A DNA stretch of 64,000 nt, taken from NCBI RefSeq assembly GCF_013927005.1, contig NZ_CP055930.1:2418001-2482000 (forward strand). Reading direction: 5' to 3'. Source of the stretch: Enterobacter sp. RHBSTW-00175. GTDB taxonomy: Bacteria; Pseudomonadota; Gammaproteobacteria; Enterobacterales; Enterobacteriaceae. The notes under the pieces were generated by a model. The model made no database searches. It was not told where the DNA came from and saw only the letters and a list, made by a program, of their open reading frames with translations. Shown here piece by piece: positions 50,574 to 61,656 of the stretch (position 1 is its first letter; each line of letters begins with the position of its first letter). The position numbers and the translations under genes were made by a program.

Positions 50574-52220
50574 ATGGAAATCTTTTTCACAATACTCATC
50601 ATGACCCTTTTGGTCTCGCTATCCGGGGTGGTCACCCGCGTACTGCCCTTTCAGTTACCCCTGCCATTAATGCAAATTGCCATTGGTGCGCTGCTGGCAT
50701 GGCCGACCTTTGGTTTACACGTCGAGTTCGACCCGGAGTTGTTCCTCGTGCTGTTTATCCCGCCGCTGCTGTTTGCTGATGGCTGGAAAACCCCGACGCG
50801 CGAATTCCTGGAGCACGGGCGAGAGATCTTCGGCCTGGCGCTGGCGCTGGTGGTGGTGACGGTGGTGGGGATAGGGTTCCTGATTTACTGGGCGGTGCCG
50901 GGTATCCCGCTGATTCCGGCCTTTGCGCTGGCGGCGGTGCTGTCGCCAACCGATGCCGTGGCGCTGTCCGGCATTGTAGGTGAAGGCCGTATTCCGAAGA
51001 AAATCATGGGCATTTTGCAGGGGGAGGCGCTGATGAACGACGCCTCCGGTCTGGTCGCCCTGAAATTTGCCGTGGCCGTTGCGATGGGCACGATGGTCTT
51101 TACCGTCGGCGGCGCGACCCTGGAGTTCTTTAAGGTGGCCATTGGCGGTATCCTGGCAGGCTTTGTGGTGAGCTGGCTGTATGGCCGTTCACTGGGCTTT
51201 CTCAGCCGCTGGGGCGGCGATGAACCTGCCACGCAGATTGTTCTGCTGTTCCTGCTGCCGTTCGCCTCCTATCTGATTGCTGAACATATTGGCGTGTCGG
51301 GCATCCTCGCGGCGGTTGCGGCAGGGATGACCATCACCCGTGCGGGCGTAATGCGCCGTGCGCCGCTGGCGATGCGTCTGCGTGCGAACAGTACCTGGGC
51401 GATGCTGGAGTTCGTGTTTAACGGCATGGTATTCCTGCTGTTAGGCCTGCAACTGCCGGGCATTCTGGAGTCTTCACTGGTGGCGGCAGAAGCCGATCCC
51501 AACGTCGAAACCTGGATGCTGTTCACTGATATCGTGCTTATCTACCTTGCGCTGATGCTGGTCCGTTTTGGCTGGCTATGGACGATGAAGAAATTCAGCG
51601 TGCGCTTCCTGACGAAAAAACCGATGGAGTTCGGGTCGTGGACCACGCGTGAGCTGCTGATTGCCTCATTCGCCGGGGTGCGCGGGGCGATAACCCTTGC
51701 TGGTGTGCTCTCCATTCCGCTGTTGTTGCCGACTGGCGATGTCTTCCCGGCCCGTTACGAGCTGGTGTTCCTGTCGGCGGGCGTGATCCTGTTCTCGCTG
51801 TTTGTCGGCGTGGTCATGCTACCGATCCTGCTCCAGCATATCGACACGGGGGATTCGACTCAGCAGCATAAAGAGGAGCGTATTGCCCGCGCAGCAACGG
51901 CAGAAGTGGCGATTGTCGCGATCCAGAAAATGGAAGAACGACTGGCATCAGATGCCGAAGAGAACATCGACAACCAGCTGCTGACGGAAGTGAGTTCACG
52001 CGTTATCGGGAACCTGCGCCGCCGTGCCGACGGGCGAAATGATGTGGAAAGTTCGCTACAGGAAGAGAACCTGGAGCGCCGCTTCCGACTGGCGGCGTTG
52101 CGTTCAGAGCGTGCCGAACTTTATCACCTGCGCGCCACGCGTCAGATCAGTAATGAGACGCTGCAAAAACTGCTGCACGATCTGGATCTGCTGGAAGCGC
52201 TGTTGATAGAGAATCAGTAG
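50574..52220 (+). CDS. yjcE: Putative Na+/H+ antiporter YjcE (CPA1 family)
   Basis: 548 residues (E. coli 549). About twelve membrane helices with the CPA1 ion-site motif GEALMNDASGLVALKFAVA near residue 150, then a cytoplasmic tail of about 120 residues predicted to be helical. It probably exchanges Na+ or K+ for H+; the substrate is untested for this protein. RBS AGGGAACGC. REP units follow. Confidence 0.92.
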   Translation: MEIFFTILIMTLLVSLSGVVTRVLPFQLPLPLMQIAIGALLAWPTFGLHVEFDPELFLVLFIPPLLFADGWKTPTREFLEHGREIFGLALALVVVTVVGIGFLIYWAVPGIPLIPAFALAAVLSPTDAVALSGIVGEGRIPKKIMGILQGEALMNDASGLVALKFAVAVAMGTMVFTVGGATLEFFKVAIGGILAGFVVSWLYGRSLGFLSRWGGDEPATQIVLLFLLPFASYLIAEHIGVSGILAAVAAGMTITRAGVMRRAPLAMRLRANSTWAMLEFVFNGMVFLLLGLQLPGILESSLVAAEADPNVETWMLFTDIVLIYLALMLVRFGWLWTMKKFSVRFLTKKPMEFGSWTTRELLIASFAGVRGAITLAGVLSIPLLLPTGDVFPARYELVFLSAGVILFSLFVGVVMLPILLQHIDTGDSTQQHKEERIARAATAEVAIVAIQKMEERLASDAEENIDNQLLTEVSSRVIGNLRRRADGRNDVESSLQEENLERRFRLAALRSERAELYHLRATRQISNETLQKLLHDLDLLEALLIENQ

Positions 52221-52228
52221 CGCTGTTT

Positions 52229-52300
52229 TGCCGGGTGGCGGCTTCGCCTTACCGGGCCTACGGTTCGAACGTAGGCCCGGTAAGCGCAGCGCCACCGGGC
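52229..52300. repeat. REP (BIME) pair between yjcE and the LysR gene
   Basis: TGCCGGGTGGCGGCTTCGCC and inverted GTAGGCCCGGTAAGCGCAGC, joined by CCTACG-GTTCGAA-CGTAGG, which itself is palindromic. Confidence 0.85.
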
Positions 52301-52301
52301 A

Positions 52302-53189
52302 CTATTCAGACCGCACCCAAAACCCCTCGCAGCACTTCAGCCACGCCTGCGCGCTGTGCGACAAATAGACCCCTTCGCGCCAAATCATTCCTAGCTGCCA
52401 GTGCAAATCACTTTCCAGCGGGATCCAGCGCAGGGTGTTTTTATCCAGCCGCTCGCAGATAGGCTGCGGCAAAATCGCAATCCCCACGCCTGCCTGAACC
52501 ATTGCTGCCAGAAAGTCCCACTGACCGCTACGCACCGCAATACGCGGTTTCACATTGTGCTGGTTAAACAGCGCCATCAGCTGACGGCTTAGGGCAAAAT
52601 CTTCGTTGTAAATAAGCAGCGGGTGCTCGCCCAACAGTTCGGGTTTTACCGAGTCTATCTTCAGCCAGTCGCCGGAGCGCGGCACCAGCACGCACAGTGG
52701 GTGGCTAAAGAGCGGCAGGGTTGCCAGTCCGCTCTCTTCTTCGACGGGGAGCGCGGTCATCGCCACGTCCAGTTCACCGTTGGTGACGGCCTGCTGCACG
52801 GTTAAACCGCCGAATTCGGAAATTTTCAGCTCCACGCCCGGGTAGCGCTGGCGGAACAGGCTGATCGGCCCGGCCATCATCATCCCCACCATGGGCGGGA
52901 TGCCCAGACGCAGCAGACCGCTCGTCAGATGGTTGATATCACCAAGCTCCGCTTCCAGTTGGCGAAACTCCGCCAGGATAGCCAGCCCGCGCTCAAACAC
53001 CACGCGTCCGGTATCGGTCAGCAGCAGCTTGCGGCCGTCGCGAATAAGCAGCGTACAATTCAGTTCATCTTCGAGGTTTTTCAGCATCTTGCTGATGGTA
53101 GGTTGGGTGACAAATAACTTCTCCGCTGCGCGGGTAAAACTTTGCTGACGAACCACTTCGACAAAATAGCGCAGCGTTCTTATGTCCAT
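52302..53189 (-). CDS. LysR-type regulator beside cidAB-like genes (CidR-like)
   Basis: 295 residues. The N-terminal LysR HTH (FVEVVRQQSFTRAAEKLFVTQPTISKMLKNLEDEL) and the periplasmic-binding-protein-like effector domain are complete. Divergent from the CidA/CidB pair, as CidR is in other bacteria, where it responds to acetate or pyruvate and activates cidABC. The acetate genes acs-yjcH-actP follow directly. Effector and targets are inferred. Confidence 0.85.
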   Translation of the reverse strand: MDIRTLRYFVEVVRQQSFTRAAEKLFVTQPTISKMLKNLEDELNCTLLIRDGRKLLLTDTGRVVFERGLAILAEFRQLEAELGDINHLTSGLLRLGIPPMVGMMMAGPISLFRQRYPGVELKISEFGGLTVQQAVTNGELDVAMTALPVEEESGLATLPLFSHPLCVLVPRSGDWLKIDSVKPELLGEHPLLIYNEDFALSRQLMALFNQHNVKPRIAVRSGQWDFLAAMVQAGVGIAILPQPICERLDKNTLRWIPLESDLHWQLGMIWREGVYLSHSAQAWLKCCEGFWVRSE

Positions 53190-53291
53190 GATTATTCCTC
53201 GAAACTATACATTTGATGATTTTAATTCATTTCAGTCCATTACGTGTGGTCACTATACTGGCGCTTCATCTCATTTTTGAGGAAATCACCC

Positions 53292-53702
53292 ATGGCCGTG
53301 GCGTTAAGTCGTGTTACGCCTGCCGTTGTGCAACGACTTCAGGTACCGGTTCAGGTACTGCTCTATGCCGCACTGTTTGTTTTCGCGGAATATCTTGTCG
53401 GCTGGCTGCATCTGCCGCTGCCTGCCAATCTGGTCGGTATGGTGCTGATGCTGACGCTCATTCTTTGCCGCGTTGTTCCCCTTAACTGGGTCCGCGCTGG
53501 CGCACGCTGGCTGCTGGCGGAAATGCTGCTGTTCTTTGTCCCGGCGGTAGTGGCGGTGGTGAACTACGCGCAACTGCTGATGGTTGACGGCTGGCGTATT
53601 TTTGCTGTTATCGCCCTGAGCACGTTGATGGTGCTGGGTGCGACGGCCTGGGTAGTGGATAAAGTCTATCGGTTTGAAATCAGCAGGCAGAAGCATGACT
53701 AA
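53292..53702 (+). CDS. CidA/LrgA-family holin-like membrane protein
   Basis: 136 residues from ATG 53292 after GAGGAAATCACC. Four hydrophobic helices with the family's LPLPANLVGMVLMLTLI and ARWLLAEMLLFFVPAVVAVV segments. CidA/LrgA proteins act with CidB/LrgB in pyruvate or metabolite transport and in control of murein hydrolase activity and lysis. It overlaps the next gene by eight bases. Confidence 0.88.
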   Translation: MAVALSRVTPAVVQRLQVPVQVLLYAALFVFAEYLVGWLHLPLPANLVGMVLMLTLILCRVVPLNWVRAGARWLLAEMLLFFVPAVVAVVNYAQLLMVDGWRIFAVIALSTLMVLGATAWVVDKVYRFEISRQKHD

Positions 53703-54384
53703 CTTTCAGATAAGCGTGCTGTGCCTGATTGCCACCCTGGTTATCTACTTTGCCAACAAGCGTCTGTATCGGCGTTTTCACGCCCTGCCGCTGATGCCAC
53801 TGGTGTTCACGCCGATCCTGCTGGTGCTCATGCTGGTGTTCGGGCACATCTCCTGGCAGAACTACATTGGTGAATCCCACTGGCTGCTGTGGCTGCTCGG
53901 CCCGGCGACTATCGCTTTTGCGGTGCCGGTGTACGACAACCTGGCGATCATCAAACGCCACTGGATGTCGCTGAGTGCGGGTGTGATTACCGCCACGGTG
54001 GTGGCGGTGTGCAGTTCGGTCTGGCTGGCGCGGCTGTTTACCCTGCCGGATGAAATTCAGCGCAGCCTGGCCGTGCGTTCGGTAACCACACCCTTTGCGC
54101 TGGCGGCAGCCAAACCGCTCGGTGGGCAGCCGGATCTGGTGGCGTTGTTTGTTGTCGTCACCGGGGTCTTCGGCATGGCGGTAGGCGATATGCTGTTTCT
54201 GCGCTTGTCTATCCGCGAAGGGATGGCAAAAGGGGCCGGGTTTGGCGCGGCTTCGCACGGTGCGGGAACGGCGCGTTCTTACGAACTCGGTCAGCAGGAG
54301 GGCGTGGTCGCAAGCCTGGTGATGATGCTTTCGGGTGTGGTGATGGTGCTGATTGCGCCGCTGGTGGCATGGGTGATGTTCTGA
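53695..54384 (+). CDS. CidB/LrgB-family membrane protein
   Basis: 229 residues from ATG 53695. Multi-pass LrgB-type protein with conserved LLGPATIAFAVPVYDN, SVTTPFALAAAKPLGG and GFGAASHGAGTARSYELG. Partner of the upstream CidA-like protein, translationally coupled to it. Converges on actP. Confidence 0.9.
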   Translation: MTNFQISVLCLIATLVIYFANKRLYRRFHALPLMPLVFTPILLVLMLVFGHISWQNYIGESHWLLWLLGPATIAFAVPVYDNLAIIKRHWMSLSAGVITATVVAVCSSVWLARLFTLPDEIQRSLAVRSVTTPFALAAAKPLGGQPDLVALFVVVTGVFGMAVGDMLFLRLSIREGMAKGAGFGAASHGAGTARSYELGQQEGVVASLVMMLSGVVMVLIAPLVAWVMF

Positions 54385-54418
54385 CATCCCCGGCCAGATG
54401 GCCGGGGAAGAGAGCAGG

Positions 54419-56379
<1,961 letters not shown>

Positions 56380-56408
56380 CACAGAGTCTCCAGAGGTTCC
56401 CCTTCGTC

Positions 56409-56509
56409 TTTCACGCTGCAGGTGCGTTGGCCGCACTCGACCACCCCAGTCACATAGTGAACTATGCTCCTGGGGATGTTCTCGCTTGCCGCCTTCCTGC
56501 AACGCGAAA
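56409..56509. repeat. ERIC-like element between acs and yjcH
   Basis: The termini TTTCACGCTGCAG and CTGCAACGCGAAA are inverted repeats, and the core CCCCAGTCACATAG...CTATGCTCCTGGGG is the central ERIC palindrome. About 100 bp, slightly shorter than the 127-bp standard. Confidence 0.85.
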
Positions 56510-56534
56510 TCCTTTGGGGAGGGTTGTTTTAATT

Positions 56535-56570
56535 CCCTCTCCCCTATGGGGAGAGGGCTAGGGTGAGGGG
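56535..56570. repeat. Palindromic intergenic repeat (CCCTCTCC type), copy 2
   Basis: CCCTCTCCCC and GGGGAGAGGG around TAT, then GGGTGAGGGG, ending at the acs stop. Same motif as at 16431 and 60281. Confidence 0.85.
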
Positions 56571-58529
56571 TTACGATGGCATTGCGATGGCCTGCTTCTC
56601 TTCGAGCAGTTTTTCCACCACGCCTGGATCGGCGAGCGTTGAAGTATCACCGAGGTTACTGGTGTCACCTGCCGCGATTTTGCGCAGAATACGGCGCATA
56701 ATTTTGCCGGAGCGGGTTTTCGGCAGCGAGTCCGTCCAGTGCAGTACATCCGGTGTGGCAAGCGGGCCAATCTCTTTACGTACCCAGTTTCGCACCTCGG
56801 CATACAGCTCTGGCGACGGCTCTTCACCGTGGTTCAGCGTAACGTATGCGTAAATCGCCTGGCCTTTAATGTTATGTGGGATACCCACCACGGCGGCTTC
56901 GGCAATCTTCGGATGTGACACCAGCGCAGATTCAATCTCCGCCGTACCCAGACGGTGGCCGGAAACGTTCAGCACATCGTCCACGCGTCCGGTTATCCAG
57001 TAGTAACCATCTTCATCACGACGTGCGCCGTCGCCGCTGAAATACATGTTTTTAAAGGTGGAGAAATAGGTCTGCTCGAAGCGCTCGTGATCGCCGAACA
57101 AGGTACGTGCCTGACCAGGCCAGGAGTCGGTGATGACCAGGTTACCTTCGGTTGCTCCTTCAAGCGGATGGCCTTCGTTATCCACCAGCGCAGGTTGTAC
57201 GCCGAAGAATGGGTTGGTTGCCGAACCCGCTTTCAACTGGGTCGCACCCGGCATCGGGGTGATCATGAAGCCGCCCGTTTCGGTCTGCCACCAGGTGTCC
57301 ATCACCGGGCATTTCTCGTTACCGATTTTCTTCCAGTACCATTCCCAGGCTTCCGGGTTGATGGGCTCACCCACGGAACCGAGAATGCGCAGGGAAGAGC
57401 GGTCAGTACCTTCGATGGCTTTGTCGCCTTCCGCCATCAGCGCGCGGATCGCCGTTGGCGCGGTATAGAGGATGTTGACCTTGTGTTTGTCGACCACCTG
57501 GCACATACGCGCCGGGGTTGGCCAGTTCGGTACGCCTTCAAACATCAGGGTCGTGGCGCCGCAGGCCAGCGGGCCGTACAGCAGGTAGCTGTGCCCGGTG
57601 ACCCAGCCCACATCAGCGGTACACCAGTAAATGTCACCCGGGTGGTAATCGAACACATATTTGAAGGTGGTTGCTGCATAAACCAGATAGCCGCCAGTGG
57701 TATGCAGCACGCCTTTTGGTTTACCGGTAGAGCCAGAGGTATAAAGGATAAACAGCGGGTCTTCCGCGTTCATCTCTTCTGGCTGGTGCTGGTCGCTCGC
57801 GTTTTCAATCAGATCGCTCCACCACAGGTCGCGACCCTCTTTCCAGTCGATCTTACCGCCGGTACGCTTAAGCACCACAACGTTGCTGACGCTTTTCACG
57901 TTAGGGTTTTTCAGCGCTTCGTCGACGTTTTTCTTCAGCGGAATACTGCGACCGGCGCGCACGCCTTCATCGGCAGTGATCACCAGTTTAGAATTTGAAT
58001 CGACAATGCGACCGGCAACCGCTTCTGGCGAGAAGCCGCCGAAGATAACGGAGTGAATGGCACCGATGCGCGCACATGCCAGCATGGCCACCGCCGCTTC
58101 CGGCACCATCGGCATATAAATAGCCACGACGTCGCCTTTTTTAATGCCCTGCTCCAGCAGCACGTTAGCAAAGCGGCACACGTCGCGGTGCAACTCTTTA
58201 TAAGTAATGTGTTTGCTCTGAGAGGCGTCATCGCCTTCCCAGATGATGGCCGTCTCGTTCCCACGTTCGGCCAGGTGGCGATCCAGACAGTTCGCCGCCA
58301 GGTTCAGCGTGCCATCTTCATACCATTTAATTGAGACATTACCTGGCGCAAAGGAGGTGTTTTTCACCTTCTGATAAGGTTTGATCCAGTCAAGGATATG
58401 ACCCTGTTCACCCCAGAAGAGATCAGGGCTGGAGACGGATTGCTGATACTTCTCGTGGTACTGCTCCGGGGTGATCAGGCATCGGTCCGCAATGTTTGCG
58501 GGAATGTCGTGTTTATGTATTTGGCTCAT
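56571..58529 (-). CDS. acs: Acetyl-CoA synthetase Acs
   Basis: 652 residues, the E. coli length. An AMP-forming adenylating enzyme with the P-loop-like [12 protein letters not shown], the A5 block WWQTETGG and the C-terminal catalytic lysine region [16 protein letters not shown]. That lysine is acetylated by Pat and deacetylated by CobB. It scavenges low acetate. First gene of acs-yjcH-actP. In E. coli nrfA is its divergent neighbour; here it is gltP. Confidence 0.98.
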   Translation of the reverse strand: MSQIHKHDIPANIADRCLITPEQYHEKYQQSVSSPDLFWGEQGHILDWIKPYQKVKNTSFAPGNVSIKWYEDGTLNLAANCLDRHLAERGNETAIIWEGDDASQSKHITYKELHRDVCRFANVLLEQGIKKGDVVAIYMPMVPEAAVAMLACARIGAIHSVIFGGFSPEAVAGRIVDSNSKLVITADEGVRAGRSIPLKKNVDEALKNPNVKSVSNVVVLKRTGGKIDWKEGRDLWWSDLIENASDQHQPEEMNAEDPLFILYTSGSTGKPKGVLHTTGGYLVYAATTFKYVFDYHPGDIYWCTADVGWVTGHSYLLYGPLACGATTLMFEGVPNWPTPARMCQVVDKHKVNILYTAPTAIRALMAEGDKAIEGTDRSSLRILGSVGEPINPEAWEWYWKKIGNEKCPVMDTWWQTETGGFMITPMPGATQLKAGSATNPFFGVQPALVDNEGHPLEGATEGNLVITDSWPGQARTLFGDHERFEQTYFSTFKNMYFSGDGARRDEDGYYWITGRVDDVLNVSGHRLGTAEIESALVSHPKIAEAAVVGIPHNIKGQAIYAYVTLNHGEEPSPELYAEVRNWVRKEIGPLATPDVLHWTDSLPKTRSGKIMRRILRKIAAGDTSNLGDTSTLADPGVVEKLLEEKQAIAMPS

Positions 58530-58952
58530 GGCTTTTTTTCTCCTTGTAAGATGTTAATAATATGTCTCAAAAACGTTAATTGTAGGGGCTTTACAAGCTT
58601 TGTTTATTATTTGGGCGGCAGATCACGCATTGTTTGAATAGTGTGAAAAATGAGCGAATGAAACTTTGAAGGGAAATAATTTAGTTGAAGGATTATTCAC
58701 ATTTGTGCAGAAAAAAGCGTTTTTATAACAAAAGGTTATTTATAAGAATTATTACAAATTAGCGTCATAGCCCTTTTTTGTAGTGAAAAGCCTCGTTCTT
58801 TAAGGCTTGCGCAGGATGCCGTACAAATGATACTCATACGCCGCGTTAAAAAATCCCATAAACCAACGCAACACAATTCATACCCTTTCAGTATGTCTCC
58901 ATATTCATGCAGTTTTGGTGAACTGGATGCTTCATTGAGGAAGTCTGTTTCT
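58530..58952. promoter_or_regulatory. Divergent control region of acs and gltP
   Basis: 423 bases, AT-rich between 58650 and 58790. In E. coli acs is activated by CRP at two sites. Here degenerate CRP-like matches occur at about 58640 (TGTGAAAAATGAGCGA) and 58695 (TTATTCACATTTGTGC), but none is convincing. No gene is seen. Confidence 0.45.
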
Positions 58953-60266
58953 ATGAAAAACGTTAAAGTCAGCCTGGCCTGGCAAATCTTGCTAGCCCTT
59001 GTGCTGGGTATCCTGCTGGGTAGTTACCTCCATTATCATAGCGAGAGCCGCGAGTGGCTGATTGCGAACCTGCTCTCTCCGGCAGGCGATATCTTTATTC
59101 ATCTGATCAAGATGATTGTTGTACCTATTGTTATCTCTACGCTGGTAGTTGGCATTGCGGGCGTGGGCGATGCAAAACAGTTAGGCCGCATCGGCGCGAA
59201 AACCATCCTTTATTTCGAAGTGATCACGACGATAGCCATTATCCTGGGTATCACCATGGCGAATGTCTTCCAGCCGGGCTCCGGGATCGACATGTCGCAA
59301 CTGGCGACCGTGGATATTTCGAAATACCAAAGTACGACCGCGGATGTGCAAAGCCATGCCCACGGGCTGATGGGGACTATCCTGTCGCTGGTGCCGACCA
59401 ACATTGTGGCATCGATGGCGAAAGGTGAAATGCTGCCGATCATCTTCTTCTCTGTGCTGTTTGGGCTGGGGCTCTCTTCCCTGCCAGCGACGCACCGTGA
59501 ACCGCTAGTGACGGTATTCCGCTCTATCTCTGAAACCATGTTCAAAGTCACCCACATGGTGATGCGCTATGCGCCGGTAGGGGTGTTCGCGCTCATCGCC
59601 GTCACGGTAGCGAACTTCGGTTTTGCATCACTGTGGCCGCTGGCGAAGCTGGTTATCCTGGTACACTTCGCGATCCTGTTCTTCGCGCTGGTGGTGCTCG
59701 GGATTGTGGCGCGTATCTGCGGGCTGAGTATCTGGATCCTGATCCGTATTCTGAAGGATGAGCTGATTCTGGCATACTCCACCGCCAGCTCTGAAAGCGT
59801 GCTGCCGCGTATTATCGAGAAGATGGAGGCTTACGGTGCGCCAGCTTCTATTACCAGCTTCGTGGTGCCGACCGGTTACTCCTTTAACCTGGATGGCTCA
59901 ACGCTGTACCAGAGTATTGCCGCCATCTTTATTGCACAGCTGTACGGTATCGATCTCTCGCTGTGGCAGGAAATCGTACTGGTGCTGACCCTGATGGTGA
60001 CCTCAAAAGGTATCGCAGGCGTGCCGGGTGTTTCATTTGTGGTGCTGCTGGCAACGCTGGGGAGCGTTGGTATTCCGCTGGAAGGCCTGGCGTTTATCGC
60101 CGGTGTTGACCGTATCCTCGACATGGCGCGTACGGCGCTGAATGTGGTGGGTAACGCGCTGGCGGTACTGGTTATTGCCAAGTGGGAACACAAATTCGAC
60201 CGCAAAAAAGCGCTGGCGTATGAACGCGAGGTGCTGGGTCGTTTTGATAAGACGGCTGACCAGTAA
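58953..60266 (+). CDS. gltP: Glutamate/aspartate:proton symporter GltP
   Basis: 437 residues from ATG 58953 (MKNVKVSLAWQIL), as in E. coli; the upstream frame to 58827 is promoter DNA. A DAACS-family carrier with the serine-rich AYSTASSESVLPRI hairpin and NLDGSTLYQS and RTALNVVGNA substrate-site motifs. Imports glutamate and aspartate with H+. Followed by a palindromic repeat and convergent yjcO. Confidence 0.97.
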   Translation: MKNVKVSLAWQILLALVLGILLGSYLHYHSESREWLIANLLSPAGDIFIHLIKMIVVPIVISTLVVGIAGVGDAKQLGRIGAKTILYFEVITTIAIILGITMANVFQPGSGIDMSQLATVDISKYQSTTADVQSHAHGLMGTILSLVPTNIVASMAKGEMLPIIFFSVLFGLGLSSLPATHREPLVTVFRSISETMFKVTHMVMRYAPVGVFALIAVTVANFGFASLWPLAKLVILVHFAILFFALVVLGIVARICGLSIWILIRILKDELILAYSTASSESVLPRIIEKMEAYGAPASITSFVVPTGYSFNLDGSTLYQSIAAIFIAQLYGIDLSLWQEIVLVLTLMVTSKGIAGVPGVSFVVLLATLGSVGIPLEGLAFIAGVDRILDMARTALNVVGNALAVLVIAKWEHKFDRKKALAYEREVLGRFDKTADQ

Positions 60267-60280
60267 TATAACGTATTCTT

Positions 60281-60316
60281 CCCTCTCCCCTTTGGGGAGA
60301 GGGTTAGGGTGAGGGG
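60281..60316. repeat. Palindromic intergenic repeat (CCCTCTCC type), copy 3
   Basis: CCCTCTCCCC-TTT-GGGGAGAGGG then TTAGGGTGAGGGG. Lies between the convergent gltP and yjcO stops. Confidence 0.85.
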
Positions 60317-60320
60317 AAAA

Positions 60321-60995
60321 TTACTCCCCGCTCAACGCGTCAAACTCTTCACACCCCGTATCAAACCCTTCGGTACAGCTCAGGTTTAACCAGTAAAGCG
60401 CCTTCTGTTTATTCGGTGTGATAAAGCCTTTTTCGCCCTGCTGGAACAGCATTCCCGCCCAGTATTCGGCATAACCGGTGCGCGACAATGATGAACTGCG
60501 TTTGAACCAGGAGGCCGCTTTTACATCGTCCTGAGCCACTTCAACGCCGTTGGCATAAATCAGCCCCAGCAGCAGTTGGGCGTCGACTGCGGAGTCGTTA
60601 TCAATATCTTCGGTGGCTGTTTGCAGCAATTTGATGGCCTGCGGGTAATCGGTTTTGCCCGCCTGGGTGTTCACCAGCACGCGCGCCAGCATAATTGCAC
60701 CGCGCTTACTGCCCGCAATGGTGGCCTGCTGGGCCAGCGCTTTGGCATGCGCGTAATCGCCCTGGGTAAACTGGATTTGGGACAGTAACGCCATCGCATC
60801 GATATCCCCGCCTTTTGCCGCTTTCTCTGCCCAGAACGTGGCCTGCTTGCTATCGCCAGAACTGAAGTAAGTATCGGCCAGATAATACTGGGCATGGGCA
60901 TCACCGGCCTCGGCTTGCTCTTTGTATTGGCTGCCAATTTCATCTGCGTAAGCGAATGACGTAATAAGGAACAACAACAGAAAAAGTGGTTTCAT
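60321..60995 (-). CDS. yjcO: YjcO, Sel1-repeat secreted protein
   Basis: 224 residues (E. coli 229). The signal peptide MKPLFLLLFLITSFAYA is followed by Sel1-like/TPR helical repeats (AGDAHAQYYLADTYFSSGDSKQA, GGDIDAMALLSQIQFTQGD, and so on). A periplasmic scaffold-type protein of unknown partner. Between gltP and fdhF as in E. coli. Confidence 0.92.
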   Translation of the reverse strand: MKPLFLLLFLITSFAYADEIGSQYKEQAEAGDAHAQYYLADTYFSSGDSKQATFWAEKAAKGGDIDAMALLSQIQFTQGDYAHAKALAQQATIAGSKRGAIMLARVLVNTQAGKTDYPQAIKLLQTATEDIDNDSAVDAQLLLGLIYANGVEVAQDDVKAASWFKRSSSLSRTGYAEYWAGMLFQQGEKGFITPNKQKALYWLNLSCTEGFDTGCEEFDALSGE

Positions 60996-61062
60996 GGATC
61001 GTTATCATCTGGGTACATGGCGCGCAGTATAATCGTGCGCACAAAATAAAAAAACGGGTGCA

Positions 61063-61269
61063 TTAAGACCTCAGCATCCGACAAGCCGGGCGGAGCAGAT
61101 GTTCCGCCCGATGAGGCCTGCCTGCGAGGCAGGCTAATTTCGCCGCCACCTCCTGATGTTCACTCTTTATTGTCAGCTCGCACAACCTGCCGCGATTAAT
61201 AAAGGTAAAAATCACTATGGTCAGGCAGATAATAAAGACAATGCCTAACACAGTTTTTAATGGCGTCAT
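61063..61269 (-). CDS. Hok/Gef-family type I toxin with extended C terminus
   Basis: 68 residues. An N-terminal membrane helix (LKTVLGIVFIICLTIVIFTFI) and then RGRLCELTIKSEHQEVAAKLACLAG carry the Hok hallmark R.LCE and EVAA. RBS AAGGAG lies well placed. Hok peptides are normally about 50 residues; here about 18 extra residues are encoded by palindromic repeat DNA at 61063-61134. Overexpressed Hok depolarises the membrane. Translation is normally blocked by Sok antisense RNA, whose region is recognisable upstream. Confidence 0.85.
   Translation of the reverse strand: MTPLKTVLGIVFIICLTIVIFTFINRGRLCELTIKSEHQEVAAKLACLAGRPHRAEHLLRPACRMLRS
61085..61134. repeat. Two palindromes forming the hok 3' end
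   Basis: CGGGCGGA-GCAGATG-TTCCGCCCG and GCCTGCCTGCGAGGCAGGC lie side by side. The second overlaps the conserved LACLAG codons; the first encodes the extra Hok tail. Confidence 0.7.
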
Positions 61270-61545
61270 GCCTTTTACTCCTTGTGTAAAAAAGAATAAG
61301 AGGCTACTCTCAACCTGTTGGTTGTTGAGGGGTAGCCTCGGGTGAATGAAAATTTCCCGGGGCTTTCCACTTTCTGTCCCTCAACAATGCTCAAGACAGA
61401 AAGTCTTAAGCACCCGCCGCACATCTTATCTCTCTGAATCAAAATGCAAAGATGTAATTCTTTTTCGCGGAAATTACATTATTTCTGCGAAACGTATTCC
61501 GTAATGAATATTGATAAAATAAATATTTCTATTTGAAATAAAAAA
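61270..61545 (-). promoter_or_regulatory. hok mRNA leader and promoter
   Basis: The folded leader (hairpins around 61311-61345 and the pair ACTTTCTGTC/GACAGAAAGT at 61370-61402) matches the structured hok leader that carries the Sok target and the coupled mok frame. The mok frame was not fixed. The distal part is AT-rich promoter DNA. Confidence 0.55.
61310..61378 (+). ncRNA. Sok-like antisense RNA region
   Basis: On the plus strand GAGGCTACTCTCAACCTGTTGG leads into GGGGTAGCCTCGGGTGAATG, then AAAATTTCCCGGGGCTTTCC. This is the conserved pattern of Sok RNAs (CCTCG...TTAATGAAAATTAA...CGGGGCTTT in plasmid R1). It is complementary to the hok leader. Ends are approximate. Confidence 0.6.
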
Positions 61546-61547
61546 GG

Positions 61548-61574
61548 GGTGAATAGATCACCCCTTTTATTCAC
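61548..61574 (-). terminator. Terminator downstream of fdhF
   Basis: On the minus strand AAGGGGTGA-TCTAT-TCACCCCTT is followed by TTTTATTT. It lies 17 bases past the original fdhF stop at 61591. Confidence 0.88.
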
Positions 61575-61656
61575 CGATTAATTAACGGCTTCACCCCATA
61601 GCACTTTCACGCAGACGGGCTTTCAGCTTGTTATATTCGTCGGTAATGACTCCAAC

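Noticed and set aside
56955..57998. 347-codon plus-strand frame opposite acs
   Set aside because: Antisense shadow of acs; no family resemblance.
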